From NCBI RefSeq assembly GCF_013816785.1, contig NZ_JACDDV010000021.1, positions 1 to 33,762 of the forward strand: a DNA stretch of 33,762 bases, in the 5' to 3' direction. This document shows, one piece after another, positions 7,407 through 13,693 of this stretch (its first letter is position 1; each line of letters begins with the position of its first letter). The notes below the pieces were generated by a model that saw only the letters and a program-made list of their open reading frames with translations, made no database searches and was not told the DNA's origin. This DNA is from Sphingomonas sp. (GTDB lineage: Bacteria > Pseudomonadota > Alphaproteobacteria > Sphingomonadales > Sphingomonadaceae). The position numbers were made by a program, and so were the translations under genes.

Positions 7407-9254
7407 ATGACCGCCAAGATTTTGCTTACCATCTCGACCGCCGCGATGGCATTGTCGGCATGCGCGACCACCCTCGCACCGGCGCCGGTCACGGAGGTCA
7501 TCGCGCCTGCCGAAGTCGCTCCCGCGGTCGCGGTCGAAAGCGCGCACGCCCGGCTGTTCCGCCTGTTCAAGGACAGCGACGAGGCACAGCTCAAGCTCAA
7601 CCCGATCAGCGCCATCTTCCGCGGCGACCTGCGTTATGCCGACCGTTTTGGCGACGGCATCACCGATGCTTATTACGACGCCTCGCGCGTGACCGCGCAG
7701 TCCGACCTCGATCGTCTGCACGCAATCAATCGCGGCGAACTCGATTTGACCGATCAGCTGGCTTACGATGTGTTCGAATTTTCGACCAAGGACACCCTCG
7801 AAGGCCTGCAGCCGCAATATCTCGACGTCAGCAAGGTCCGGCCGCTCAATCACTTCTTCGGCATGCAAACCTTTTACCCGACTTTCTCCAGCGGCAAGGG
7901 CGGCGCGCCGTTTAATACCGTCGCCGACTATGACAATAATCTGAAGCGCCACGCCGGCTATGTGTGGTGGATCGACCAGGCGATCGCTCGTTTCAAGCAA
8001 GGCCAGGCGGCGGGCGTGGTCGAAACCAAGCTGACCATCCGCAATGTCATCGAGCAGCTCGACAATCAGCTTTCGAAGAAGCCCGAGGACTCTCAATTCT
8101 ACGGACCGATCAAGCAATTCCCGGCGAGCTTCGGCGAGGCCGACAAGGCGCGTCTGGCCGCCGACTATCGGACGATGATCGGCGGTCAGCTGTTCCCGGC
8201 TATCACGCGCCTGCGCAAATATCTGCGCGACGATTATCTCGCTAGCGCGCGTGACGGCGCGGGGCTCAAATATATGAAGGGCGGCGACGCGCTCTATCGC
8301 TACAATGTCCGATCGACGACCACGCTCGACATGACTCCGGAGCAGATCCACGCGCTCGGCCTGAGCGAAGTGGAGCGGATCACCGAAGGCTTCGAAAACG
8401 TCCGCAAGGAAGTCGGGTTCAAGGGCACGCTACCCAAATTCTTCGACTATATGCGCACCGCCAAACAGTTTCAGCCGAAGAGCCGCGAGCAATTGGGCGA
8501 CGACTATCGCGCGATCGGCACCAAGGTCGAGGCGCTGCTGCCGCAATATTTCTCGACCATGCCCAAGGCCAAGCTGGAGATTCGCCCCTACGATCCGACC
8601 ATCGAAAAATTCCAGGCCGGCGGCAGCTATGAACAGGGCACGCCCGATGGCAAGCGGCCCGGCACCTTCTATTACAACGCCTATGATTTGCCGGCGCGTG
8701 GGACGTGGCAGGAAACCACCTTGTTCCTCCACGAAGGCGAGCCGGGCCACCATTTCCAGATCAGCCTGGCGCAGGAGAATGAGGCGCTGCCGCCGTTCAT
8801 GCGCTTCGGCGGCAATACCGCCTATGCCGAGGGCTGGGCGCTCTATGCCGAGACGCTCGGCTACGACATGGGCTTTTACAAGGATCCGTATCAGCGGTTC
8901 GGCACGCTCAACGACGAGATGCTGCGAGCGATGCGGCTGGTGGTCGATACCGGCATCCACGCCCAGGGCTGGACCCGTGAGCAGGCGATTGCCTACATGC
9001 TCGGCCATTCGGGCATGTCGAGGACCGACGCCACCGCCGAGGTCGAACGCTACATTGCCATCCCCAGCCAGGCGACCGCCTACAAGGTCGGCGCGCTGAC
9101 CATCCAGCGGCTACGCAAAAAGGCGATGGACGAGCTTGGCGACAAGTTCGACATCAAGGAATTTCATGCCCAGGTGCTGATGACCGGCGCTCTGCCGCTG
9201 GCGATCCTCGAGAAGAAGGTCGACGCGTGGATCGCGAGCCGCCGGGCGCAGTAA
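7407..9254 (+). CDS. DUF885 family lipoprotein, predicted metallopeptidase
   Basis: 615-aa exported protein. The N-terminus is a lipoprotein signal with lipobox LSAC and acylated cysteine C19, so it should be membrane-anchored and periplasmic. The DUF885 body carries the zinc-binding-like motif HEGEPGHH (H442 to H449) and, about 30 residues later, NTAYAEGWALYAE with a probable third metal ligand. DUF885 proteins are related to carboxypeptidase/oligopeptidase-type metallopeptidases, but few are characterised and the substrate is unknown. The start at 7407 has GGGGA about 6 bases upstream. A decayed second copy of this gene's 3' end lies at 9431-9571, suggesting a former tandem duplicate. Confidence 0.85.
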   Translation: MTAKILLTISTAAMALSACATTLAPAPVTEVIAPAEVAPAVAVESAHARLFRLFKDSDEAQLKLNPISAIFRGDLRYADRFGDGITDAYYDASRVTAQSDLDRLHAINRGELDLTDQLAYDVFEFSTKDTLEGLQPQYLDVSKVRPLNHFFGMQTFYPTFSSGKGGAPFNTVADYDNNLKRHAGYVWWIDQAIARFKQGQAAGVVETKLTIRNVIEQLDNQLSKKPEDSQFYGPIKQFPASFGEADKARLAADYRTMIGGQLFPAITRLRKYLRDDYLASARDGAGLKYMKGGDALYRYNVRSTTTLDMTPEQIHALGLSEVERITEGFENVRKEVGFKGTLPKFFDYMRTAKQFQPKSREQLGDDYRAIGTKVEALLPQYFSTMPKAKLEIRPYDPTIEKFQAGGSYEQGTPDGKRPGTFYYNAYDLPARGTWQETTLFLHEGEPGHHFQISLAQENEALPPFMRFGGNTAYAEGWALYAETLGYDMGFYKDPYQRFGTLNDEMLRAMRLVVDTGIHAQGWTREQAIAYMLGHSGMSRTDATAEVERYIAIPSQATAYKVGALTIQRLRKKAMDELGDKFDIKEFHAQVLMTGALPLAILEKKVDAWIASRRAQ

Positions 9255-9325
9255 AGGCAACTTGTACGCGCTGAAATCCTGTCCTAACTCCATTTCGCTC
9301 GGATGGGTGCAGGGGGGGTCGCTTG

Positions 9326-9442
9326 ATGGATCAGGGATTTACGCGCGTCAGGCGCGTCGTATCGGCAAGTATCGAAACAGCGGTATCGGCGGCGGCGGCG
9401 ATGAAAGCCAAGCCAGCGAAAGCTACCAATAAAAGAGCCTAG
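9326..9442 (+). CDS. Possible 38-aa small basic Ala-rich ORF
   Basis: A short open frame starting ATG at 9326 and ending TAG at 9440-9442, with a run of A and seven Gs (9311-9318) well placed as a ribosome site. The product starts MDQGFTRVRRVV, then an Ala-rich middle and a Lys-rich end. No family is recognised. It is in the same frame as the DUF885 remnant that follows its stop, so it could be part of a decayed gene rather than a real small protein. Confidence 0.25.
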   Translation: MDQGFTRVRRVVSASIETAVSAAAAMKAKPAKATNKRA

Positions 9443-9571
9443 ACCGAGCTTGACGACAAGTTCGACATTCGCGGCCTCCAGATCCAGGTGCTGATGACCG
9501 GCGCGTTGCCGCTGGCGATCCTCGAGAAGAAGATTGAGGCATGGATCGCGGCGAGCACGTCATTGAGCTGA
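9431..9571 (+). pseudogene. Remnant of a second DUF885 gene (3' end)
   Basis: Read in the frame of 9431, this stretch gives LDDKFDIRG...QVLMTGALPLAILEKK...AWIA and then a stop. That is nearly the same as the last ~40 residues of the intact DUF885 protein (GDKFDIKE...QVLMTGALPLAILEKK...AWIA). The codon matching the intact gene's ATG (Met) before DELGDKF is TAG here (9440-9442), and no upstream DUF885 reading frame remains. The bases at about 9408-9430 may keep a weaker trace of the preceding segment. This is best explained as the tail of a tandem duplicate whose body was deleted. Confidence 0.75.
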
Positions 9572-9611
9572 GGCGGCCCTGCGGCAGCGGATAAAAACGG
9601 CGGTTTTGCGT

Positions 9612-9658
9612 CGAAGTTGATACGCTGGCGGCTTGAAATCCTATTTGTATCAACTTCG
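9612..9658. repeat. Perfect 12-bp inverted repeat with 23-base spacer
   Basis: CGAAGTTGATAC at 9612-9623 is the exact reverse complement of GTATCAACTTCG at 9647-9658. The spacer is 9624-9646. It lies 40 bases after the DUF885 remnant in otherwise gene-free DNA and has no following T-tract. It could be a long RNA hairpin, a protein-binding site or the trace of a recombination event; the sequence alone does not decide. Confidence 0.7.
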
Positions 9659-9840
9659 GGAATTTTGTCAGTATTTTCCCCTTCTTTTCAGCGATCCAGC
9701 CGCAGTTGATGATGCGATTCTGTGGCCGATCGCGCGTGCCGTCGGACAGGTGGATTTGGGTTCGCTTTGAGAAAGAGCCGAATCCAGCCTGGCAAATGAA
9801 ATCCTACATTCCCAGCTGTTTTTTGGGTGATCGCCCGAAG

Positions 9841-9988
9841 CCGCTAAGTACGCGGAGGGAAAAGGACCTTCGTGCCTTTGCGTCTTCGAGTGACATCTTC
9901 CCAACGTCGAAATGGATCGCGCGGAGGCGCGGAGGCGCAGAGAGGTTGCTCCTTTTCTTCCGCGGCTCTGCGCCATTTATTTTTTTCG
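9841..9988. repeat. G/A-rich intergenic repeat with a hairpin and T-tract
   Basis: The stretch contains CGCGGAGG-type words several times (9850-9857, 9919-9926 and 9928-9935). A 9-bp inverted repeat follows, GGCGCAGAG at 9934-9942 against CTCTGCGCC at 9966-9974, and then a T-rich run at 9976-9986. The look is that of dispersed intergenic repeats rather than coding DNA. On the plus strand the hairpin plus T-run could stop transcription heading toward the 3' end of the Lrp-type gene. The gap 9255-10024 otherwise holds only the small ORF, the DUF885 remnant and the 9612-9658 repeat. Confidence 0.4.
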
Positions 9989-10024
9989 AGCCTCGCTTGC
10001 GACAAACTAGAGCGCGACCCCTTG

Positions 10025-10489
10025 CTATCCTGAAAGGCGGACGAAGGGGGCGAATTTGACTTCGCGTTTGACGAAGCTGGTTTCGTAGCGGCGCACGGTC
10101 GGATCGGCGACCAAGACAGCGTCGGTGAGCGCGTTGAATTCGGCCATATTGGCGCAGTCGATCATAATCAGAATGTCAAAGGCGCCGGTCATGTCGAAGC
10201 AAAATTGGACTGGCTCGCTTTCGACCAAGCGGCGATGAAGCGCGGCCTTGCCGGCATGGTCGGCATGCTCGCTGAGCTGGATGAACACCACCGCTCGCAA
10301 TCGGTCGGCGGTGAGACGCGGCGATAACAGGGCAACGGTCCGGGCGATGAACCCCTCACCCCGCAACCGGCGGAGGCGACGGGCAATGGCGGATGGCGAC
10401 AGCGGCACGCGTTGGGCGAGCATATTGGCACTTTGTCCGTCGTCGCGCTGAACCGCGTCGAGCAGGGCAAGGTCGAAATCGTCCAGCAT
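10025..10489 (-). CDS. Lrp/AsnC family transcriptional regulator
   Basis: 154-aa regulator with the usual two-part form. An N-terminal helix-turn-helix (about residues 2-60: LDDFDLALLDAVQRDDGQ...VPLSPSAIARRLRRLRGEGFI) is followed by an alpha/beta RAM domain that binds small effectors and drives oligomerisation (FDMTGAFDILIMIDCANMAEF). The ATG at 10489 gives the normal family length; the open frame extends 29 residues further upstream into the intergenic region and that extension is rejected. It is divergent from the S41 peptidase with 106 bases between the starts. Two dyads there could be its binding sites, so autoregulation and control of the peptidase are plausible. The effector, probably an amino acid, is not known. 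Confidence 0.88.
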   Translation of the reverse strand: MLDDFDLALLDAVQRDDGQSANMLAQRVPLSPSAIARRLRRLRGEGFIARTVALLSPRLTADRLRAVVFIQLSEHADHAGKAALHRRLVESEPVQFCFDMTGAFDILIMIDCANMAEFNALTDAVLVADPTVRRYETSFVKREVKFAPFVRLSG

Positions 10490-10544
10490 ATTTGGGAGCC
10501 TGCCAAATTCTGGCGCCCCGCGCACCAAAATTGCGCGGTTTTGG
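10490..10544. promoter_or_regulatory. Paired operator-like dyads between the Lrp-type gene and the S41 peptidase
   Basis: Two inverted repeats with related half-sites: ATTTGG-N7-CCAAAT (10490-10508) and CCAAAA-N8-TTTTGG (10525-10544), with centres about 35 bases apart. Another TTTTGG follows at 10552-10557. The first dyad touches the regulator's start codon. Lrp-family octamers often bind several phased sites, so this fits a shared operator region. The assignment is inferred. Confidence 0.45.
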
Positions 10545-10595
10545 CGAGGGGTTTTGGGTAACCTTGTCGGGCCCATCTTATGCGGAGTTTAAGTC

Positions 10596-11675
10596 ATGCG
10601 TATCCGTCTTCCCCTGCTCCCCGCCGCCTTGATCTTGTTGATCGGCGCGTCCGCGACCGCGCAGACTCAATCAGCGCCGACGCCCGCCGTCCCGCCGACC
10701 GCACCAGCGACGATTCCGTTCGTGAAATCCGAAGCCGAAGGCGTGGTGCGCGATCTCGCGACCAAGCTTGAGGACAATTTCGTGTTCCCCGACATCGCCA
10801 AGCAATATGCTGCAATGCTGCGCTTGAACCTTGCGGCAGGGAAGTATGCGAATTTCGCCGACGCCGATAGGTTCGCCAAGGCCGTCACTGCCGATCTTCA
10901 GGCAGTCCACAAGGACGGGCACCTTCACCTGAAGGCGACCCGGCCGGATGAAGGCGGCAAGCGCGAACTGCGCCAGCTTCCGACGAGCAGTGCCGTGGTC
11001 AAGTCCGGCTGGCTTGCCGACCGCGTTGCCTTCATCGAATTTGCCGGATTTCCTGGCAATGACGCGACGATGGCCGACCTGCGCACGTTCCTTGTCGCTC
11101 ACCGTGGCGCCAAGACCCTGATCATCGACGCTCGGCACCATCGCGGGGGCGGGCTTGCCGAAATGAATGTCCTGTTCCCGCAAATCTTTCCGAGGGAAAC
11201 GGTGCTGGTGGACATGGACACACGCGTCGCGGTCGATAAGCGCACGGGCGGCAAGACCGAGAATTTCATGCGCAAGGTCGCCGGTCCGGTGGGCGTGGTT
11301 CGCCGCGAGCATTATGTTGTCCCGGCGAAGAATCAGGGCGAGCTGGGCCACGCGAAGGTCTATTTGCTGGTATCGAAGCGCACGGGCTCGGCGGGCGAGC
11401 ATCTTTCGCTGTCGCTGAAGCGCACGCATCGCGCTACCCTGATCGGCGAGAGCACCTACGGGGCAGGCCACTACGGCGGTTTTCAACCGATCGGCAGTGG
11501 CTTTGTCGCCTTTATCCCGGTTGGCCGCACGTTCGACCCCGACACCGGCGAGGGCTGGGAAGGGACCGGCGTCAAGCCCGACATCGAGGTGCCCGCGGAC
11601 AAGGCGCTCGACGAGGCGCTCCGTCTTGCGGGAGTGGACAAGAGCGCCGAGGCCGCGCTCACCGAACTCCGCTAG
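10596..11675 (+). CDS. S41 family (tail-specific/IRBP-like) serine peptidase, exported
   Basis: 359-aa protein with a signal peptide (residues 1-22, ending ASATA-Q). The C-terminal half has the S41 fold: a substrate-strand region (WLADRVAFIEFAGF...LIIDARHHRGGG) and the catalytic segment LLVSKRTGSAGEHLSLSLK with the probable nucleophile S265, followed by ATLIGESTYGAGH. No PDZ domain is seen, so it belongs with the shorter IRBP/TSPc-type members. The usual downstream Lys or Glu partner is not certain from sequence alone. It is divergent from an Lrp-type regulator that may control it. The substrate is unknown. Confidence 0.85.
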   Translation: MRIRLPLLPAALILLIGASATAQTQSAPTPAVPPTAPATIPFVKSEAEGVVRDLATKLEDNFVFPDIAKQYAAMLRLNLAAGKYANFADADRFAKAVTADLQAVHKDGHLHLKATRPDEGGKRELRQLPTSSAVVKSGWLADRVAFIEFAGFPGNDATMADLRTFLVAHRGAKTLIIDARHHRGGGLAEMNVLFPQIFPRETVLVDMDTRVAVDKRTGGKTENFMRKVAGPVGVVRREHYVVPAKNQGELGHAKVYLLVSKRTGSAGEHLSLSLKRTHRATLIGESTYGAGHYGGFQPIGSGFVAFIPVGRTFDPDTGEGWEGTGVKPDIEVPADKALDEALRLAGVDKSAEAALTELR

Positions 11676-11739
11676 CCCTCGTCCGCCGTGGTCAGCGCCT
11701 CAGCGATCAGCCGAATTGGTCGTGTCCCAGTTTGTAAAC

Positions 11740-12162
11740 CTAACTTTTGGGGCGCCGGGCGAGAACGCCGCCGAGCCAGGCGCAGGGGATCGAGCTGAGA
11801 GCGAGCAGGATCGGGTACCAGGCCGGCCCCATGCCCATGCTGACCGCGGCAAACCCGCCAAGCGCGGTCAGCACGACGCCGATGCCGCCTAAGATGAGCG
11901 CGTGGCGCATGGGCGCTGAAGGCGCAAGGCGCGCGGTTAGCCAGCTGCCGAAAACCGCGATGACGATGCGGTAGGAGAGCGCCAGCAGATTATCGCCGGT
12001 TTCGTTCATCGGCTCACCCCACGGCGGATAGACGTTGAGCTCGTGGAGAAGCTGGTCCACGCCAAGCGACAGGGCGAAGATTGTGATGAGTCCCGCCAGC
12101 ACTGCGGCGATGCTTCGCCAATGGCGCGGCCGCGTTCCGTCGTCGATTGTTGGAGAAGTCAT
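11740..12162 (-). CDS. Small multi-pass membrane protein, unknown function
   Basis: 140 aa with about four hydrophobic segments (near residues 18-38, 60-80, 88-112 and 115-134) joined by short loops. No family is recognised. The ATG at 12162 is preferred because GGGAG lies about 7 bases upstream and it gives a short hydrophilic N-terminus; the open frame to 12426 would add an unlikely Arg-rich leader. It is convergent with the S41 peptidase. A TTGACT box lies upstream on the minus strand as a possible -35 element. Copies of TGTAAAC lie on both sides of the gene. Confidence 0.7.
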   Translation of the reverse strand: MTSPTIDDGTRPRHWRSIAAVLAGLITIFALSLGVDQLLHELNVYPPWGEPMNETGDNLLALSYRIVIAVFGSWLTARLAPSAPMRHALILGGIGVVLTALGGFAAVSMGMGPAWYPILLALSSIPCAWLGGVLARRPKS

Positions 12163-12224
12163 GGCGCGCTCCCTCTCTACCCGATCACTGCGCCTGCTAG
12201 AATCAGAAAAAATGCAGTAGTCAA

Positions 12225-12255
12225 CGATGTTGATCGCATCGGTTAAAATGTAAAC
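12225..12255 (-). promoter_or_regulatory. Operator-like palindromes upstream of the small membrane protein
   Basis: Two adjacent dyads: CGATG-N7-CATCG (12225-12241) and the imperfect palindrome GTTAAAATGTAAAC (12242-12255), which is 5 of 7 symmetric and resembles GTTTAC-type operators of TetR-like regulators. No such regulator is in the window. The gene-poor stretch 12163-12494 holds this site, a GAACCAA palindrome at 12420-12434, and no other feature I can support. Confidence 0.35.
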
Positions 12256-12419
12256 GACGTTCGACGAGCCCCGTGCCTGGGCCGTGGCGGCCGAGCGTGG
12301 GCCGAAGTTCGACGTCCATGACCTCACGCCTAGGGGCTGATGACCGACGCCTTTTGCGGTCCGGAACGGAAAATGGCCGCCAGGATGACGGCGAAGAAGG
12401 CGGCGTGAATTTGCCTGAT

Positions 12420-12434
12420 GAACCAATTTGGTTC
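12420..12434. promoter_or_regulatory. 15-bp palindrome and -35-like box upstream of the nuclease gene
   Basis: GAACCAA (12420-12426) and TTGGTTC (12428-12434) are perfect arms around one base. The one-base centre favours a protein-binding site over a terminator. A TTGACA box follows at 12442-12447 and could be a -35 element for the nuclease gene, but no convincing -10 box is seen at normal spacing. Confidence 0.4.
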
Positions 12435-12494
12435 GTTTTTCTTGACAATTAGGATTCGGATGGACACCGCTTAATCCCTATGAGGAGGGGCCGG

Positions 12495-13268
12495 GTGTCT
12501 CCATTCGAGTTCTATTTGCGCAGCGGTCGCCGAATTGCTCTGCCGCCGGCTACAGTCGAGACCAAGTTCAACCCATGGCACGACCCGGAGGACGGCCGCT
12601 TCACTTTCGCGGGTCAGGGGCGACATTTCGGAGGCAGTATCCGATCGGACCAGGTCGCGAATCGGCCGGTTGGCTTTCGCGGCGGCGGTGGCAGTTTTGG
12701 CGGCGGCGGAGCAGGCGGGTCGTGGGACGCTGTCGGCCAGAGTCCGGCTGAGAGTGGCACGAGAGGAAGGGGAGTTGCTCGGCCAACTGATCGAGTCACG
12801 CTCAAACGACCTTCGTCGTCGGCTAGAGTTCCGGGAAAGCAGCAACGCACTCGGCTCACAATATACAAGAACGGCTACAGCTACGAATTGGATGCGCATG
12901 CGCGTACGCGAAGAGTAGCGGGTGAAATCCGGCTGCAATCACAACCGCGGTCGCGGAGCGCGCAGTCGAATGCAGGCAAGCCTGATCGCCGTAATAGTGA
13001 CGATGGTGGCCATTTCATTGCCGCCCGATTCAACGGCTCGCGTGAATGGTTCAACCATTTCGCACAGGACGCCAACTTCAATCGCGGAGCTTACCGGTCT
13101 CTCGAAAACCAGTGGGCGCAGGCCACTCGATCCGGTAAACGCGTGTTCGTCGATATCACCCCGGACTATCGCGGAACCTCGATGCGTCCTTACAAGCTCA
13201 CGGTCAGATCGATTGTAGATGGCAAAGAGTTTATCCGGGGGTTTCCAAATGAAAAATTCGGACGGTGA
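12495..13268 (+). CDS. DNA/RNA non-specific endonuclease toxin (Endonuclea_NS_2-like) with FNPWHDP leader
   Basis: Predicted nuclease effector, 257 aa. The C-terminal third has the layout of the Endonuclea_NS_2 fold: DDGGHFIAARF (probable catalytic H173, comparable to the DRGH histidine of Serratia nuclease), an Asn-rich DANFNRGAYRSLEN where metal-binding Asn is expected, and closing RPYKLTV strands. The N-terminal part carries KFNPWHDPEDGRFTF (24-38) and a Gly-rich linker (about 61-76). No classical signal peptide is seen. GTG 12495 is chosen because AGGAGGGG (12483-12490) lies just upstream; the ATG at 12480 lacks a site. It overlaps the next gene by 20 bases, as expected for toxin and immunity. 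YeeF/YezG of Bacillus pairs the same two kinds of domain. How it is delivered is unknown. Confidence 0.75.
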   Translation: MSPFEFYLRSGRRIALPPATVETKFNPWHDPEDGRFTFAGQGRHFGGSIRSDQVANRPVGFRGGGGSFGGGGAGGSWDAVGQSPAESGTRGRGVARPTDRVTLKRPSSSARVPGKQQRTRLTIYKNGYSYELDAHARTRRVAGEIRLQSQPRSRSAQSNAGKPDRRNSDDGGHFIAARFNGSREWFNHFAQDANFNRGAYRSLENQWAQATRSGKRVFVDITPDYRGTSMRPYKLTVRSIVDGKEFIRGFPNEKFGR

Positions 13269-13671
13269 CAAGCGCGACGGTAAGGACGAGTCCCTAGGTC
13301 CAGTTCTCGCGGATATAGGAGGTGAGTTGGCGCGCCACGTCGAGGGCGATCCGGATGGGATGTTCCTATATGCTGAGGCGGGCGAAGGCTGGTATGCCGT
13401 TGCGGTGTTCAAGGAGGAAAGCGACCAGGTTCGTTATTACTCGCCTACATCGGAACTCGGGGACCTTGTGTGGGAAGTCTGGAACTCCGAGGAGCCTGAG
13501 AAGCGCTGGGCAGTGATGGAGTATGAGATCAAGGGCAGGAAATTCGATGTGCAATTTCAATTTCCAGATGAGATCGATCCCAAGGAAACGGAAATGGACC
13601 GGCGCCCGCGCGTGATCGAGCGACGGTTCGGCGATAAGCCGGTGGTTTATCCGCCGTGGCCGTCCGAATGA
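13249..13671 (+). CDS. YezG/DUF600-like immunity protein
   Basis: 140-aa acidic soluble protein that probably neutralises the nuclease toxin it overlaps. The layout fits the DUF600/YezG immunity family: GWYAVAVF, RYYSPTSELGDLVWEVW, then RWAVMEYEIKGRKFDVQFQFPDE and a C-terminal RRFGDKPVVYPPWP. The ATG at 13249 is preferred to 13219 because a GGGGG run (13236-13241) lies at normal spacing. Its acidity suits a partner that mimics nucleic acid, but that is inference. The stop is 22 bases from the convergent lysS stop. Assignment rests on remembered family pattern plus the tight pairing with a nuclease. Confidence 0.7.
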   Translation: MKNSDGDKRDGKDESLGPVLADIGGELARHVEGDPDGMFLYAEAGEGWYAVAVFKEESDQVRYYSPTSELGDLVWEVWNSEEPEKRWAVMEYEIKGRKFDVQFQFPDEIDPKETEMDRRPRVIERRFGDKPVVYPPWPSE

Positions 13672-13693
13672 CGGCAAGCGAATTTCAACACTC

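Noticed and set aside
12254-12340. Short protein-like frame (FDEPRAWAVAAERGPKFDV) with no start codon
   Set aside because: Reads like the end of a gene, but I recognise no family and it is only 28 codons, so it is not called.
12163-12426. N-terminal extension of the small membrane protein
   Set aside because: Arg/Ser-rich and unlike the rest; ATG 12162 has a good ribosome site.
12670-12720. GGCGGC-rich tandem-like stretch
   Set aside because: It is the Gly-rich linker codons of the nuclease gene, not a non-coding repeat.
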